This document shows positions 37,882 to 46,634 of a DNA stretch of 61,196 nucleotides, piece after piece; position 1 is the first letter of the stretch, and each line of letters opens with the position of its first letter. This DNA is from Deltaproteobacteria bacterium. GTDB taxonomy: Bacteria > Desulfobacterota > Syntrophobacteria > Syntrophobacterales > Syntrophobacteraceae. The DNA lies in the NCBI GenBank assembly GCA_021777755.1, contig JAJYDE010000021.1, positions 1-61,196 of the forward strand, given 5' to 3'. Position numbers and translations under genes: made by a program. Under the pieces are notes generated by a model. The model saw nothing but the letters and a program-made list of their open reading frames with translations. It ran no database searches and was not told the origin of the DNA.

Positions 37882-39963
37882 ATGAGGCGATTGAAAAAAT
37901 CCATTCCGGTAATCTTATTGGTCGCCGGGTTGCTGCAGTGGACTCAGATGCCCGCAGCCTCTGGCGCTGCAAGACTTGGACGCCCGGAGCTCACGGCTCA
38001 GCCCGACTCAAGCCGCGATGAGGCCGGATACTTCATCGACCCGGCCAGGGAGCCGCGCCTGTCGCGAAAAGCGCTCGTACGACTGCTTCGCAAACGGATC
38101 AAATATGTGTTTGTCATTTTCAATGAAAACCACTCCTTTGATAATGAATACGGTACGTTCCCTGGCGCCAACGGCATCTACTCGGACGGCCTGAAACGCC
38201 GCTCTCCCGAAGCCACTCCCGGCTTTACACAGACTTACACGGACAATCTCACCGGCCAAACCGTTACGGTACGCCCCTTTCGCCTGGGCCCCGGGCAGAA
38301 TTCGACCGTTGTGGACAGCGTCGATCACTCGAACCCCGGTATGATTGCAAAATTTGACGTGGTAAAGGGCGTGCCGCGAATGGACGGATTTGCAAAGCGC
38401 GAATACCAGCGGTTCGCCGGCCCTCCCGGCTCGACTCCCACCCCCGCAAGGCAGGAGGAAGGCACGCAGTTCGCCCGCCTTGTCATGTCGCACATAGACT
38501 GCGACACCATTCCGTTTTTCTGGTGGTACGCGAGCCGCTTCACCCTGTTCGACAATATCTTCGCAACCGAAGACGGCCCCTCAACCCCGAATGCCATCGC
38601 GATGATCTCCGGCCAAGTGGGCCAGACCCAATGGGTGAAGCATCCTTCCAGCTCCGGCGGCCTGGCGGCAAAAGTCGGCCCGAATTCGGCAACATTGAAC
38701 GGAGCCCCCGTCACAAAGGATTGCCAGCCCTTCTGGGGCTCCCAGTTCGACACAACCCGAGTTGGCAGGCAACCTGCCGGGACAATGGAATACTACGCAA
38801 ACGACAACATCTCCATGAATCTCACCTTTGCCACCCTGCCTCTTACCTTCCAGGGAAAAGAGGTCTTGAAGACAATGCGGGGAAATCTCAACCCCCGGTC
38901 CGACCTTTCCGATATCCGGCAGGACATCCCTTACATCGACCATGTGGGAGCGGCTCCCGTAAACTGGGGCTGGTACCAGGAGGGCTACGACCACGAGGCG
39001 AGCGACCCCCCGGGGGTGGCCTCGCACCGCTCCTATGTGAGCCATCACAATGGGCCGCAATACTTTGGCTATATTTCCGATACGCCGGCAGTGAGCGCTC
39101 ATATGCATGGCCTGACGGATTTTTTCGACGCCATGGCGAACAACTCGCTGCCGCGGGGTGGAGTATTCTACATTCGAGGAGGCTATGCCAACCTGACAGG
39201 AAAAAAACCTGTGATTACAGATCCGAAGACTCCCGCCGATGAAGTCGCGGTGATCCGGGGCGCCAAGGCCGGCGACGACGATCATCCCGTCTACTCCGAC
39301 AGGCAGTTGAGCGAAGCCATGGCGGCCCGCGTCATAAACGCCATCGCCTCAAATCCCGCCATCTGGGGCCAGTGCGCCATCATCATCACATACGACGAAT
39401 CCGACGGGCAGTGGGATCACGTCCCGCCGCGCATTCTTTCCTACGGTCCAAACGGGTTGATTTCGCGCGGAGCCCGCGTTCCACTTATCCTCATTTCCCC
39501 CTATGCCAGAACCCATGCGGTTTCACACGTGGAAGGCGATCATAATTCAGTGATCGAAACCATCAACTCCATCTTCGGGCTACCCGCCCTTGCCAGCCTG
39601 CCCGATGAGGCCAGTGCGATGAAAAAGGGCAATTCGCCCCGCTTCAACCGGTTTGCTCCCGCCGGGTTCAAGCAAAAGCACCTGGGGCCCGATGACATCG
39701 AGTCGCCCATATCCGGCAGCCTGCTGTCGGGTTTTGATCCCCTGCGGTTGACCGCAAAGGCGCCGCCCCTTCCGGCCTCCTTTGCCCTGATTGACGAAAA
39801 GGTGGTGAACTCTTTTCCGCACTACAACGGTCGGGGCTGCAAGGCGATCGGAGTTGTCCCCGAGGATGTCCGGCAGGCAATCGGAAACAAAATTCCCGAG
39901 GGCTTCAACCCTCTGCCCGCCACCTGTCCGGCCACCTCCTATCCGGACGTGGAAAGGTATTAG
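37882..39963 (+). CDS. Secreted acid phosphatase/phospholipase C-type phosphoesterase
   Basis: 693-residue exported hydrolase of the alkaline-phosphatase-like phosphoesterase family (AcpA/PLC group). Signal peptide about residues 1-29 (MRRLKKSIPVILLVAGLL… then AASGA). Metal and active-site motifs: VIFNENHSFDNEYGTFPG, with the Glu-Asn-His metal cluster, and IITYDESDGQWDHVPP near the C-terminus, plus SPYART and a final EGDHNSVIETINSIF. The ATG at 37882 follows GGAGGA; the frame is open 12 codons upstream. Cleaves phosphate mono- or diesters in the periplasm or outside; lipid versus monoester preference is undecided. Possibly bounded downstream by the 40.0 kb hairpin. Confidence 0.85.
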   Translation: MRRLKKSIPVILLVAGLLQWTQMPAASGAARLGRPELTAQPDSSRDEAGYFIDPAREPRLSRKALVRLLRKRIKYVFVIFNENHSFDNEYGTFPGANGIYSDGLKRRSPEATPGFTQTYTDNLTGQTVTVRPFRLGPGQNSTVVDSVDHSNPGMIAKFDVVKGVPRMDGFAKREYQRFAGPPGSTPTPARQEEGTQFARLVMSHIDCDTIPFFWWYASRFTLFDNIFATEDGPSTPNAIAMISGQVGQTQWVKHPSSSGGLAAKVGPNSATLNGAPVTKDCQPFWGSQFDTTRVGRQPAGTMEYYANDNISMNLTFATLPLTFQGKEVLKTMRGNLNPRSDLSDIRQDIPYIDHVGAAPVNWGWYQEGYDHEASDPPGVASHRSYVSHHNGPQYFGYISDTPAVSAHMHGLTDFFDAMANNSLPRGGVFYIRGGYANLTGKKPVITDPKTPADEVAVIRGAKAGDDDHPVYSDRQLSEAMAARVINAIASNPAIWGQCAIIITYDESDGQWDHVPPRILSYGPNGLISRGARVPLILISPYARTHAVSHVEGDHNSVIETINSIFGLPALASLPDEASAMKKGNSPRFNRFAPAGFKQKHLGPDDIESPISGSLLSGFDPLRLTAKAPPLPASFALIDEKVVNSFPHYNGRGCKAIGVVPEDVRQAIGNKIPEGFNPLPATCPATSYPDVERY

Positions 39964-40011
39964 AGAAAATGAGATCCCCAAAAAGGAGGCTACCGATGGA
40001 GCCAAAGAATG

Positions 40012-40046
40012 AAAAAGCCCCGGTTTCAAGTCTTGAAACCGGGGCT
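40012..40046 (-). terminator. Intrinsic terminator of the tRNA-Ser transcript
   Basis: Near-perfect 15-bp inverted repeat AGCCCCGGTTTCAAG (40016-40030) and its complement (40032-40046). On the minus strand the hairpin is followed by TTTTTC, just past the tRNA genes. It may also stop the phosphoesterase message from the other side, though with no U-tract there. Confidence 0.8.
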
Positions 40047-40059
40047 CGCTTATAGTCTG

Positions 40060-40153
40060 TGGCGGAGAGAGAGGGATTCGAACCCTCGGTAGAGGTTTAC
40101 CCCCTACACTCGCTTAGCAGGCGAGCGCCTTCAGCCGACTCGGCCATCTCTCC
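40060..40153 (-). tRNA. tRNA-Ser (GCU anticodon)
   Basis: Class II tRNA with a long variable arm. Acceptor GGAGAGA pairs with TCTCTCC; anticodon loop CTGCTAA gives GCT, reading AGC/AGU; T-loop GGTTCGAATCC present. The 3' CCA is encoded (TGG on the plus strand at 40060-40062). Sixteen bases downstream of tRNA-Ser(UGA), same transcript. Confidence 0.96.
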
Positions 40154-40169
40154 TAAATATGTCAATAGC

Positions 40170-40262
40170 TGGCGGAGGGAGTAGGATTCGAACCCACGGT
40201 TCCGCTACTAACGGAACAACGGTTTTCAAGACCGCCGCCTTAAACCACTCGGCCATCCCTCC
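40170..40262 (-). tRNA. tRNA-Ser (UGA anticodon)
   Basis: Class II tRNA: acceptor GGAGGGA pairs with TCCCTCC, anticodon loop CTTGAAA gives TGA (reads UCA and relatives), long variable arm GTTCCGTTAGTAGCGGAAC, T-arm GGGTTCGAATCC, encoded CCA. First of two serine tRNAs behind a strong promoter. Confidence 0.96.
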
Positions 40263-40296
40263 AAAAAGGGAGTAAAATCTCCGACCAGGGTAGCCT

Positions 40297-40325
40297 ACTT
40301 TAGCGTTACGCCTCTCATCTGTCAA
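40297..40325 (-). promoter_or_regulatory. Promoter of the tRNA-Ser operon
   Basis: Minus strand: consensus -35 TTGACA (40320-40325), exact 17-base spacer, -10 TAAAGT (40297-40302). Start predicted near 40290, 28 bases before the first tRNA. Confidence 0.7.
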
Positions 40326-40349
40326 GATGAGACCTTTTGGAAATATCCA

Positions 40350-40378
40350 TTGCTGAGCGCAAGCTGGAATTTTATAAT
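40350..40378 (+). promoter_or_regulatory. Promoter of the cinA-recA cluster
   Basis: TTGCTG (40350-40355), 17-base spacer, perfect -10 TATAAT (40373-40378); start near 40385, 45 bases before the cinA ATG. Diverges from the tRNA promoter. Confidence 0.55.
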
Positions 40379-40429
40379 CACCGGCGTCATTCCCGTCATG
40401 CTTAGATTAAAACCGAAGGAAAAGGAATT

Positions 40430-41704
40430 ATGGCCGATAAGCCTTCTCACATAACAGGAAGCCTGATCACCATAGGCGATGAAATCCTGCTCGGGGACAT
40501 ACTCAACGGCAATGCCAGACATATTGCCGCGGAACTGCGCGCCCGGGGCTTTCTCCTTGACCGGATCATCACGGTGGGAGACATCGAGGATGATATTGTC
40601 GAAAATCTTGGCCGGTGCCTTAGCGGGTCTCGTTTCGTCATTGTAACCGGAGGACTTGGCCCCACCGACGACGACAGGACGTGCGCCGCGGTTTCCAGGG
40701 CCATGGAAAGGCCTCTTATCCGCAACCGCGATTACGCGCAATGGCTGAGGGACCGTCTGGGCGAACGGGGCCTCAACTGGTCGAGCGAACTTGAAAGGAT
40801 GGCCGCACTGCCCCAAGGGGCTGTCAAGCTGGGGATGGATTCGGCGGGCTTTTCGCTCGTCCACGAAGATATTCCCTGCTATTTTCTTCCCGGCGTGCCC
40901 GAGGAAGTGGCGCTGCTGCTGGGTAAAGAGGTAATTCCCGACCTGGAGGCGAGATTTCCGAACCGGTGCGCCTACCTAAAGCACATCATCCGTATCCAGG
41001 GTCTTCTGGAGGCGCAGATAAACGAAAGACTGCGGTCCCTTGCCCCCGTCGCCGGGGTGGCGATCGGCTATTACCCCCAAGGGGGGGAAAACTGGGTGTC
41101 CATATTCGTAGCGGCCCGAAACGAGCGGGAATGCCTCGATCTTATAAAGAGCGCAAAGGACGAGGTGGTCGCCTTGATCGGTACGCGCCATGTAAGCGGC
41201 CACAATGACGACTGCCTGGAAAAAGTCGTCGGGCGCCTTTTGCGCGAGCGCTCATGGAAGCTCGTTCTGGCCGAATCATGCACCGGAGGCCTCCTGGCCA
41301 GAAAGATAACGGGCATCCCCGGCGCGTCCGATTATCTCGACCGGGGCCTTGTCACCTACAGCAACCGGGCAAAAAGTGAACTGCTGGGGGTATCCGAAGA
41401 TCTTCTGAGCGCTCACGGCGCGGTAAGCGGGCAGGTGGCGCGGGCCATGGCCCGGGGGGCCGCGAAAAACGCGGGGGCCGAAGTGGCCGTGGCCATCACC
41501 GGGATAGCCGGTCCGGGAGGTGGAAGCGCCGAAAAACCCGTTGGCACCGTTTTCATCGCCTGCGTGACACCGACCGGGGAAAAAGTCGAAAAGTACTGCT
41601 TCGGGACGGGGACCCGCGAACAAATCCAGGAAAACTCGGCCCAGGCGGCCCTTGCGATGCTCTGGAAGCTTCTGGCCGAAAATGGGCCCCTTGTTTGTGA
41701 TTAG
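40430..41704 (+). CDS. cinA: CinA family protein: ADP-ribose pyrophosphatase/NMN amidohydrolase
   Basis: 424 residues, full-length two-domain form. N-terminal MoCF/COG1058 domain (GDEILLGDILNGNA, VTGGLGPTDDD) hydrolyses ADP-ribose-type substrates; C-terminal PncC domain (LAESCTGGLLARKITGIPGAS, AITGIAGPGGGS) deamidates nicotinamide mononucleotide for pyridine-nucleotide salvage. AAGGAATT precedes the ATG. First of four genes running cinA, thpR, recA, alaS; the cinA-recA linkage recurs in many bacteria. Confidence 0.92.
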   Translation: MADKPSHITGSLITIGDEILLGDILNGNARHIAAELRARGFLLDRIITVGDIEDDIVENLGRCLSGSRFVIVTGGLGPTDDDRTCAAVSRAMERPLIRNRDYAQWLRDRLGERGLNWSSELERMAALPQGAVKLGMDSAGFSLVHEDIPCYFLPGVPEEVALLLGKEVIPDLEARFPNRCAYLKHIIRIQGLLEAQINERLRSLAPVAGVAIGYYPQGGENWVSIFVAARNERECLDLIKSAKDEVVALIGTRHVSGHNDDCLEKVVGRLLRERSWKLVLAESCTGGLLARKITGIPGASDYLDRGLVTYSNRAKSELLGVSEDLLSAHGAVSGQVARAMARGAAKNAGAEVAVAITGIAGPGGGSAEKPVGTVFIACVTPTGEKVEKYCFGTGTREQIQENSAQAALAMLWKLLAENGPLVCD

Positions 41705-41745
41705 CCCCGTGTCCCCGAAATATCTTCTTTGAGGGGAATACTTCC

Positions 41746-42339
41746 ATGGAACCGTCCATCCGCTGCTTCATTGCGATCGATCTTTCGGCTTCGGCTCGCG
41801 GGCAGATTGAGGCGCTCGTCGAGGAGTTGAGGAAAAGCGATGCCCGGGTTTCCTGGGTGAGGCCCCAGGCAATCCACCTGACGCTCAAATTCCTGGGAAA
41901 TGTGGCACAGGAACTCATCGAGAGGATAAAGCCCGAGATTGTGCGGGCGGCCGGGCAAACCGGCCCCATACACATCGAGCCCGCAGGTTGCGGGGCTTTC
42001 CCCACGCCAGGCTCTCCCCGGGTGATCTGGGTGGGGCTTGGCGCCCGAAGCGGCCCGCTTTCCGATCTCGCCCGGACTCTCGAAGAGTTGCTGGTTCCGC
42101 TCGGTTTCAAACCCGAGGAGCGGTCCTTCAAACCCCACCTCACCGTTGGCCGCGTCAAAGGCAAAGCGAGGCTGCGGTCGTTGCAAAATATGCTCCTTTC
42201 GCATTCGCACTTTGCCGCCGAACCCTTTGACGCCTCTGAAATTGTATTGTATAAAAGCGAATTGAGGCCGGATGGCGCTCGATATACTCCGTTATTTAAA
42301 ACGCCATTCTCGGGGAACCCCGCCACAGCGGACGAATAA
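41746..42339 (+). CDS. thpR: RNA 2',3'-cyclic phosphodiesterase
   Basis: 2H-phosphoesterase of 197 residues, formerly 2'-5' RNA ligase. Both HxT motifs are present: HLTLKFLG near residue 45 and HLTVGRVK near residue 130. Begins 41 bases after cinA with a GAGGGG ribosome site, ends 49 bases before recA. Opens 2',3'-cyclic phosphate RNA ends; this is chemically related to RtcB repair encoded at 57 kb, though the genes are unlinked. Confidence 0.9.
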   Translation: MEPSIRCFIAIDLSASARGQIEALVEELRKSDARVSWVRPQAIHLTLKFLGNVAQELIERIKPEIVRAAGQTGPIHIEPAGCGAFPTPGSPRVIWVGLGARSGPLSDLARTLEELLVPLGFKPEERSFKPHLTVGRVKGKARLRSLQNMLLSHSHFAAEPFDASEIVLYKSELRPDGARYTPLFKTPFSGNPATADE

Positions 42340-42388
42340 CCTTATCCCTCGTGTATTGACCATAATCGTTTAGCAGGGAGGCCCCTTA

Positions 42389-43414
42389 ATGGGACTTGAA
42401 GACGACCGGCAAAGAGCAATTGACGCAGCGGTTTCCCAAATAGAGCGCATGTGCGGCAAAGGCGCCATCATGCGGCTTGGGGAAGGCGCAAACGTGGAGG
42501 TTTCAGTCATATCGACCGGGTCTTTGTCGCTCGATATCGCGCTGGGAATTGGCGGAATCGCCCGCGGCCGCATCATCGAGATATTCGGCCCCGAGTCTTC
42601 CGGAAAGACCACCCTGGCGCTCCATATTATCGCCGAAGCGCAAAAGCTCGGGGGGCTGGCCGCCTTCATAGACGCCGAGCACGCCCTCGATACCATGTAT
42701 GCCCGAAAACTCGGCGTGGTGGTCGAAGACCTGCTGGTCAGTCAGCCCGACTACGGCGAACAGGCCCTGGAAATCGCCGAGGTCCTGGTAAGAAGCAACG
42801 CCATTGACGTTATCGTCATCGATTCGGTTGCGGCCCTTGTCCCCAAGGCCGAAATCGAAGGCGATATGGGCGACCCCCACGTCGGACTCCAGGCGCGTCT
42901 TATGAGCCAGGCGCTTCGAAAACTTGTCTCCGCGATCAGCAAATCCAAGACCTGCGTGATCTTCACCAACCAGATCCGAATGAAAATCGGGGTGATGTAC
43001 GGTTCGCCCGAGACCACGACGGGAGGAAACGCTCTAAAGTTCTACTCCACGATGAGACTGGACATTCGCCGGGTCGGCCCCATCAAGGAGGGCCAGGACA
43101 TCATCGGAAACCGCACCCGGGTGAAAGTGGTCAAAAACAAGATCGCCCCTCCCTTTCGTGAAACCGAATTCGATATCATTTACGGACGCGGCATCTCCAA
43201 GGAAGGCGAGATTCTCGACCTGGGGGTGGAATCAAACATCATCGAAAAGTCCGGGACCTGGTATTCCTACAGTGGAGAACGGCTGGGGCAGGGAAGGGAA
43301 AATGCGAAAAATTTCCTTCGGGAACACTCTGAACTGATCGCCGATATCGAGGCGAGGATTCGGTCCTCCTGCAACCTCAGGCCTTCTGCCGCAACCGCGG
43401 TGGCGGCGGATTGA
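42389..43414 (+). CDS. recA: Recombinase A
   Basis: 341-residue strand-exchange ATPase and SOS co-protease. Walker [14 protein letters not shown], Walker [15 protein letters not shown]1/L2 DNA-binding loops ([19 protein letters not shown] and the [19 protein letters not shown] region). GGGAGG precedes the ATG. No clear LexA box could be picked out upstream. Third gene of the cinA-thpR-recA-alaS cluster. Confidence 0.97.
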   Translation: MGLEDDRQRAIDAAVSQIERMCGKGAIMRLGEGANVEVSVISTGSLSLDIALGIGGIARGRIIEIFGPESSGKTTLALHIIAEAQKLGGLAAFIDAEHALDTMYARKLGVVVEDLLVSQPDYGEQALEIAEVLVRSNAIDVIVIDSVAALVPKAEIEGDMGDPHVGLQARLMSQALRKLVSAISKSKTCVIFTNQIRMKIGVMYGSPETTTGGNALKFYSTMRLDIRRVGPIKEGQDIIGNRTRVKVVKNKIAPPFRETEFDIIYGRGISKEGEILDLGVESNIIEKSGTWYSYSGERLGQGRENAKNFLREHSELIADIEARIRSSCNLRPSAATAVAAD

Positions 43415-43475
43415 AGGAGTCGGAAGCCTTGACGGCGTCCGGCGGCCTCCGATATCCGATATGGAGATTGTATTG

Positions 43476-46148
43476 ATGAAAGCAAGTGAAATCCGGCAGG
43501 CATTCCTCGAATTTTTCAAAAAGTACGGCCATACCATCGTCAAGAGTTCCTCGGTAATTCCCCGCGACGATCCGACCCTGCTTTTTACCAACGCGGGCAT
43601 GGTGCAGTTCAAGAGGACCTTTCTCGGCGAGGAAAAACGCCGGTATTCACGCGCCACAACGAGCCAGAAATGCATGCGTGCGGGCGGCAAGCACAACGAC
43701 CTGGAAAATGTCGGGCGCACCGCCCGGCATCACACCTTTTTTGAAATGCTCGGCAATTTTTCCTTCGGCGATTATTTTAAAGAGGATGCGATCAGGTTCG
43801 CATGGGAGTTTTTGACCGGTGAGTTGGGTCTGCCCGAAGACAAGCTCTACGCCACAATTCACGAAGGCGATAGTGAAATGGGCCTTGGCCCTGATGAAGA
43901 AGCGCGCGGCTTCTGGGCGAGATATCTTCCCGATGAGCGGATTTTGACCTTTCCCACCAAGGATAATTTCTGGTCGATGGGCGACACGGGTCCCTGCGGA
44001 CCCTGCTCGGAAATCATTATCGACCAGGGGCCGGGCATAGGGTGCGGGCAGCCCGATTGCCGGCCGGGCTGCGACTGCGACCGTTATCTGGAACTGTGGA
44101 ACCTGGTGTTCATGCAGTTTAACCGCTCCGGTGAAGGCACCCTTGCACCCCTGCCCAAACCCAGCATCGACACCGGAATGGGGCTCGAAAGAATCGCGGC
44201 CGTGCTTCAAAAGGTGCCCTCAAATTACGACACCGATATCTTCTCACCCATGATGGCCTCGATCGAACAACTGACCGGCTGCAAGTACGGGGCTTCGGCC
44301 GAAAAGGATGTTTCCTTCAAGGTCATTGCCGATCACAGCCGCTCGGCGGCTTTTCTGATCGGAGACGGCGCCCTGCCGGGAAACGAAGGCCGCGGCTACG
44401 TCTTGCGGCGTGTTATTAGGCGCGCCCTAAGGCACGGCCGCTTCCTTGGCCTCAACCGGCCCTTTTTGTCCGAAGTCGCCCGGTCGGTCATGGAATCCAT
44501 GTGCGACGCTTATCCCGAACTCATGGAAAACCGAAGCTTCATAACCCGCGTCATCCTCAACGAAGAAGAACGTTTCAATGAAACGCTCGATAACGGCCTG
44601 AAACTCCTGCAAACCGAGATCAAACGGTTAACTGACCAAAATGCCCGCGCAATTCCCGGCTCACTCATCTTCAAGCTCTATGACACCTACGGCTTTCCGA
44701 TCGATATTATCACGGACATGTCCAGGGATTCGGGTTTTCAGGTCGATGAGGCCGGTTTCCATGAATTGATGGAAAAGCAGCGCGATCAGTCCAGGGCCGC
44801 GTGGAAAGGCTCCGGAGAGCGTGAGGTGCCCGAAGCTCTTCGCCGGATTTCCGCCAGAGGCATGAACATGGATTTCCTGGGGTATGAAACCACACAAGCC
44901 GATTCCGAAGTTATCGCCATGATCAGCGGCGGTGAAGAAATCGGCTCGGCCTCCGATGGAATGGATGTCGAACTGATCGCTTCCGCCACACCCTTTTACG
45001 GCGCCTCCGGCGGCCAGGTGGGCGACAAGGGAGTGATCACCGGACCGAGTGGCAAAATCACAGTTTCGGATACCTTGAAGCTGCATCCCAGCCTGATCGT
45101 TCACGTCGGCAGGGTCGAAAGTGGAACCATCCATGTCGGAGATCCGGTGAGCCTGACAGTCGATGCCCGGCTTCGAAAAGACACCGAAATTCATCACACC
45201 GCAACCCATATTCTCCACGCCGTTTTGCGCACGGTGCTCGGAGACCATGTCAAGCAGGCGGGCTCTCTGGTCGCCCCCGATCGCCTGAGGTTCGACTTCA
45301 CTCATTTTAGCGCCTTGAGCGCCGAGGAACTGGCCACTGTCGAACAGCTCGCCAATGATGAAATCCGAAAAAGCCTGCAACTCCACGTTCGGGTGATGGA
45401 GCTGGAAGAGGCGCTCAAAACGGGCGCCATGGCCCTTTTTGAAGAAAAATACGGCGATCGCGTGCGCATGGTCGAAATCCCGGGCTTCAGCCGAGAACTC
45501 TGCGGAGGCACCCACACCAGGGGAACCGGCGAACTGGGGCTTTTCATCATCTTGCAGGAGACCGGAATTGCCGCCGGGGTCCGAAGGATCGAAGCTCTGG
45601 CCGGCAGGCATGCGGTGGCATACATGAACAAACAGAGGCAAGCTCTAAGCCGGGCCGCCGCCGCCCTTCGCGTGGGGCCGCTTGAGGTTGGAGAAAGAGT
45701 TGAAAAAATTTTACTCCAGCAGCGCCAAATGGAAAGGGAAATCGAGGCACTGAAGGCCTCCGCCGCAGGCAGACGATCGGCCGATCTCTTCGACCAGGCC
45801 GCAGAAATAAATGGCGTTGGAGTTCTCGTCGCCAGGATCGAAACCGATGATCCCAAGGCGCTCCGGGAAATAAACGACAAGTTCAAAGAAAAATTTGCAA
45901 AGGGAGTGACGGTCCTGGGCGCGGTTTCGGGCCCCAAGGTCTTTTTGCTCGTGGGCGTTACCGGTGAACTCACCGCCCGATTGCACGCCGGAAATCTGAT
46001 CCGGGAGATCGTAAAAGAGGTGGGCGGCTCAGGAGGTGGCAGACCCGATATGGCTCAAGCCGGTGGAAACAGGCCCGACAAGATCGAGGACGCCCTGCGG
46101 TTGGCCGAAAAATTGATCCGCGAAAAGCTGGAGTCAACCCCTCGATGA
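43476..46148 (+). CDS. alaS: Alanyl-tRNA synthetase
   Basis: Charges tRNA-Ala and edits Ser/Gly mischarging. About 890 residues: class II catalytic core starting MKASEIRQAFLEFF with RTARHHTFFEMLGNFSFG, tRNA-recognition helices, editing domain with HHTATHILHA and CGGTHTRGTGE, and the C-terminal Gly-rich DHHA1 domain (GGSGGGRPDMAQAGG). ATG at 43476 has GGAG nine bases upstream and matches the family N-terminus; the frame is open to 43461. The final 18 bases, including the stop, form one arm of an inverted repeat shared with the opposing selenoprotein gene. Confidence 0.97.
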   Translation: MKASEIRQAFLEFFKKYGHTIVKSSSVIPRDDPTLLFTNAGMVQFKRTFLGEEKRRYSRATTSQKCMRAGGKHNDLENVGRTARHHTFFEMLGNFSFGDYFKEDAIRFAWEFLTGELGLPEDKLYATIHEGDSEMGLGPDEEARGFWARYLPDERILTFPTKDNFWSMGDTGPCGPCSEIIIDQGPGIGCGQPDCRPGCDCDRYLELWNLVFMQFNRSGEGTLAPLPKPSIDTGMGLERIAAVLQKVPSNYDTDIFSPMMASIEQLTGCKYGASAEKDVSFKVIADHSRSAAFLIGDGALPGNEGRGYVLRRVIRRALRHGRFLGLNRPFLSEVARSVMESMCDAYPELMENRSFITRVILNEEERFNETLDNGLKLLQTEIKRLTDQNARAIPGSLIFKLYDTYGFPIDIITDMSRDSGFQVDEAGFHELMEKQRDQSRAAWKGSGEREVPEALRRISARGMNMDFLGYETTQADSEVIAMISGGEEIGSASDGMDVELIASATPFYGASGGQVGDKGVITGPSGKITVSDTLKLHPSLIVHVGRVESGTIHVGDPVSLTVDARLRKDTEIHHTATHILHAVLRTVLGDHVKQAGSLVAPDRLRFDFTHFSALSAEELATVEQLANDEIRKSLQLHVRVMELEEALKTGAMALFEEKYGDRVRMVEIPGFSRELCGGTHTRGTGELGLFIILQETGIAAGVRRIEALAGRHAVAYMNKQRQALSRAAAALRVGPLEVGERVEKILLQQRQMEREIEALKASAAGRRSADLFDQAAEINGVGVLVARIETDDPKALREINDKFKEKFAKGVTVLGAVSGPKVFLLVGVTGELTARLHAGNLIREIVKEVGGSGGGRPDMAQAGGNRPDKIEDALRLAEKLIREKLESTPR

Positions 46149-46159
46149 GGGGTTGACTC
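46131..46159. terminator. Inverted repeat spanning the alaS and selenoprotein stops
   Basis: Perfect 13-bp arms GAGTCAACCCCTC (46131-46143) and its complement (46147-46159) with only GAT between them. Both stop codons of the converging genes lie in it. On the minus strand CAGCTTTTC follows; no T-tract on the plus strand. Possible bidirectional terminator. Confidence 0.5.
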
Positions 46160-46325
46160 AAATCTGGTCCACACGGCAAAAAGATAGCTCTCGTTCTATC
46201 TCGTCGGTGAGTTCCTCGCGAAAATCGTAGATGCTGTATGTCGCGCCGCATTCCCGGCAGCGCAGGGAGGCCGTGCGTCAGCCCTTCACTATTTCGACCT
46301 CTTTGTTGCACTTTTTACAAAGCAA
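46158..46325 (-). CDS. Small zinc-ribbon-like selenoprotein (dual CXXC, UGA as Sec)
   Basis: A 55-codon frame interrupted only by TGA at 46280-46278 (codon 16). Reading it as selenocysteine gives MLCKKCNKEVEIVKG-U-RTASLRCREC… then GATYSIYDFREELTDEI and ends SFCRVDQI: two CxxC pairs (Cys3/Cys6 and Cys23/Cys26) flanking Sec16. Coding continues past the TGA, with the second CxxC and an amphipathic acidic helix, so a plain stop is unlikely. The TTG start has AAGGAG eight bases before it; a GTG at 46334 is also in frame. A stem-loop suited to a bacterial SECIS follows the TGA. It matches my recollection of the 'dual CXXC motif small (seleno)protein' group in deltaproteobacteria, whose function is unknown. 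Convergent with alaS. Confidence 0.8.
46242..46264 (-). promoter_or_regulatory. Candidate bacterial SECIS element
   Basis: Thirteen bases after the in-frame UGA the minus-strand RNA can form an 8-bp stem, UGCGCUGC with GCGGCGCG (two G-U pairs), closed by the loop CGGGAAU. The loop starts 21 bases after UGA and has G at its second position, both as expected for SelB recognition in bacteria. Folding was done by eye. Confidence 0.6.
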
Positions 46326-46480
46326 TTTTGTCACTCCTTAGGTCCGGACGAAATATCGTTATTGGATTTATATCCAATTCGGGCTTGAATTCAAGACCAA
46401 ATCCCGTCAGGCAAGGGACTGCGGGGCTAATTTTTCCGGCGGGCATGGCAATTTACTCTTAGAACAGCAAGCGTCAGTTA

Positions 46481-46509
46481 TTGACTAACCGCCTTAAATA
46501 TCTTAATTT
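46481..46509 (+). promoter_or_regulatory. Candidate promoter of the sigma factor gene
   Basis: TTGACT (46481-46486), 17-base spacer, TAATTT (46504-46509). The -35 is good, the -10 poor. A start near 46516 would leave a leader of about 118 bases. Confidence 0.4.
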
Positions 46510-46587
46510 ATTTAATGTTGAAGGCTGTCTCTGCGAGCTGCGTAAGCTCACGGGATGGCTGGCATTTTGCATATGGCCGGGGCGGGG

Positions 46588-46618
46588 GCGGCAGCAGGCC
46601 GACATTCCCGGCTGCCGC
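46588..46618 (+). promoter_or_regulatory. Hairpin adjoining the sigma factor ribosome site
   Basis: GCGGCAGC (46588-46595) pairs with GCTGCCGC (46611-46618) around a 15-base loop. It ends a few bases before AAGGAG, so folding could affect ribosome access. Confidence 0.45.
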
Positions 46619-46634
46619 AATTAAGGAGAATGAA

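Larger units (their letters stand above)
46326..46634. other. Spacer and leader upstream of the sigma factor gene
   Basis: 309 bases. Contains the selenoprotein start region at its left edge, a promoter-like TTGACT/TAATTT pair, a small GAGCT/AGCTC hairpin near 46535-46550 and a stronger hairpin next to the sigma-factor ribosome site. No gene. Confidence 0.4.

Noticed and set aside
40131-40325. 64-codon frame on the minus strand at the tRNA genes
   Set aside because: It consists mainly of tRNA-Ser(UGA) sequence; a recurrent false gene over serine tRNAs.
42340-42388. LexA (SOS) box in front of recA
   Set aside because: No palindrome convincingly matching a known LexA box was found in the spacer.
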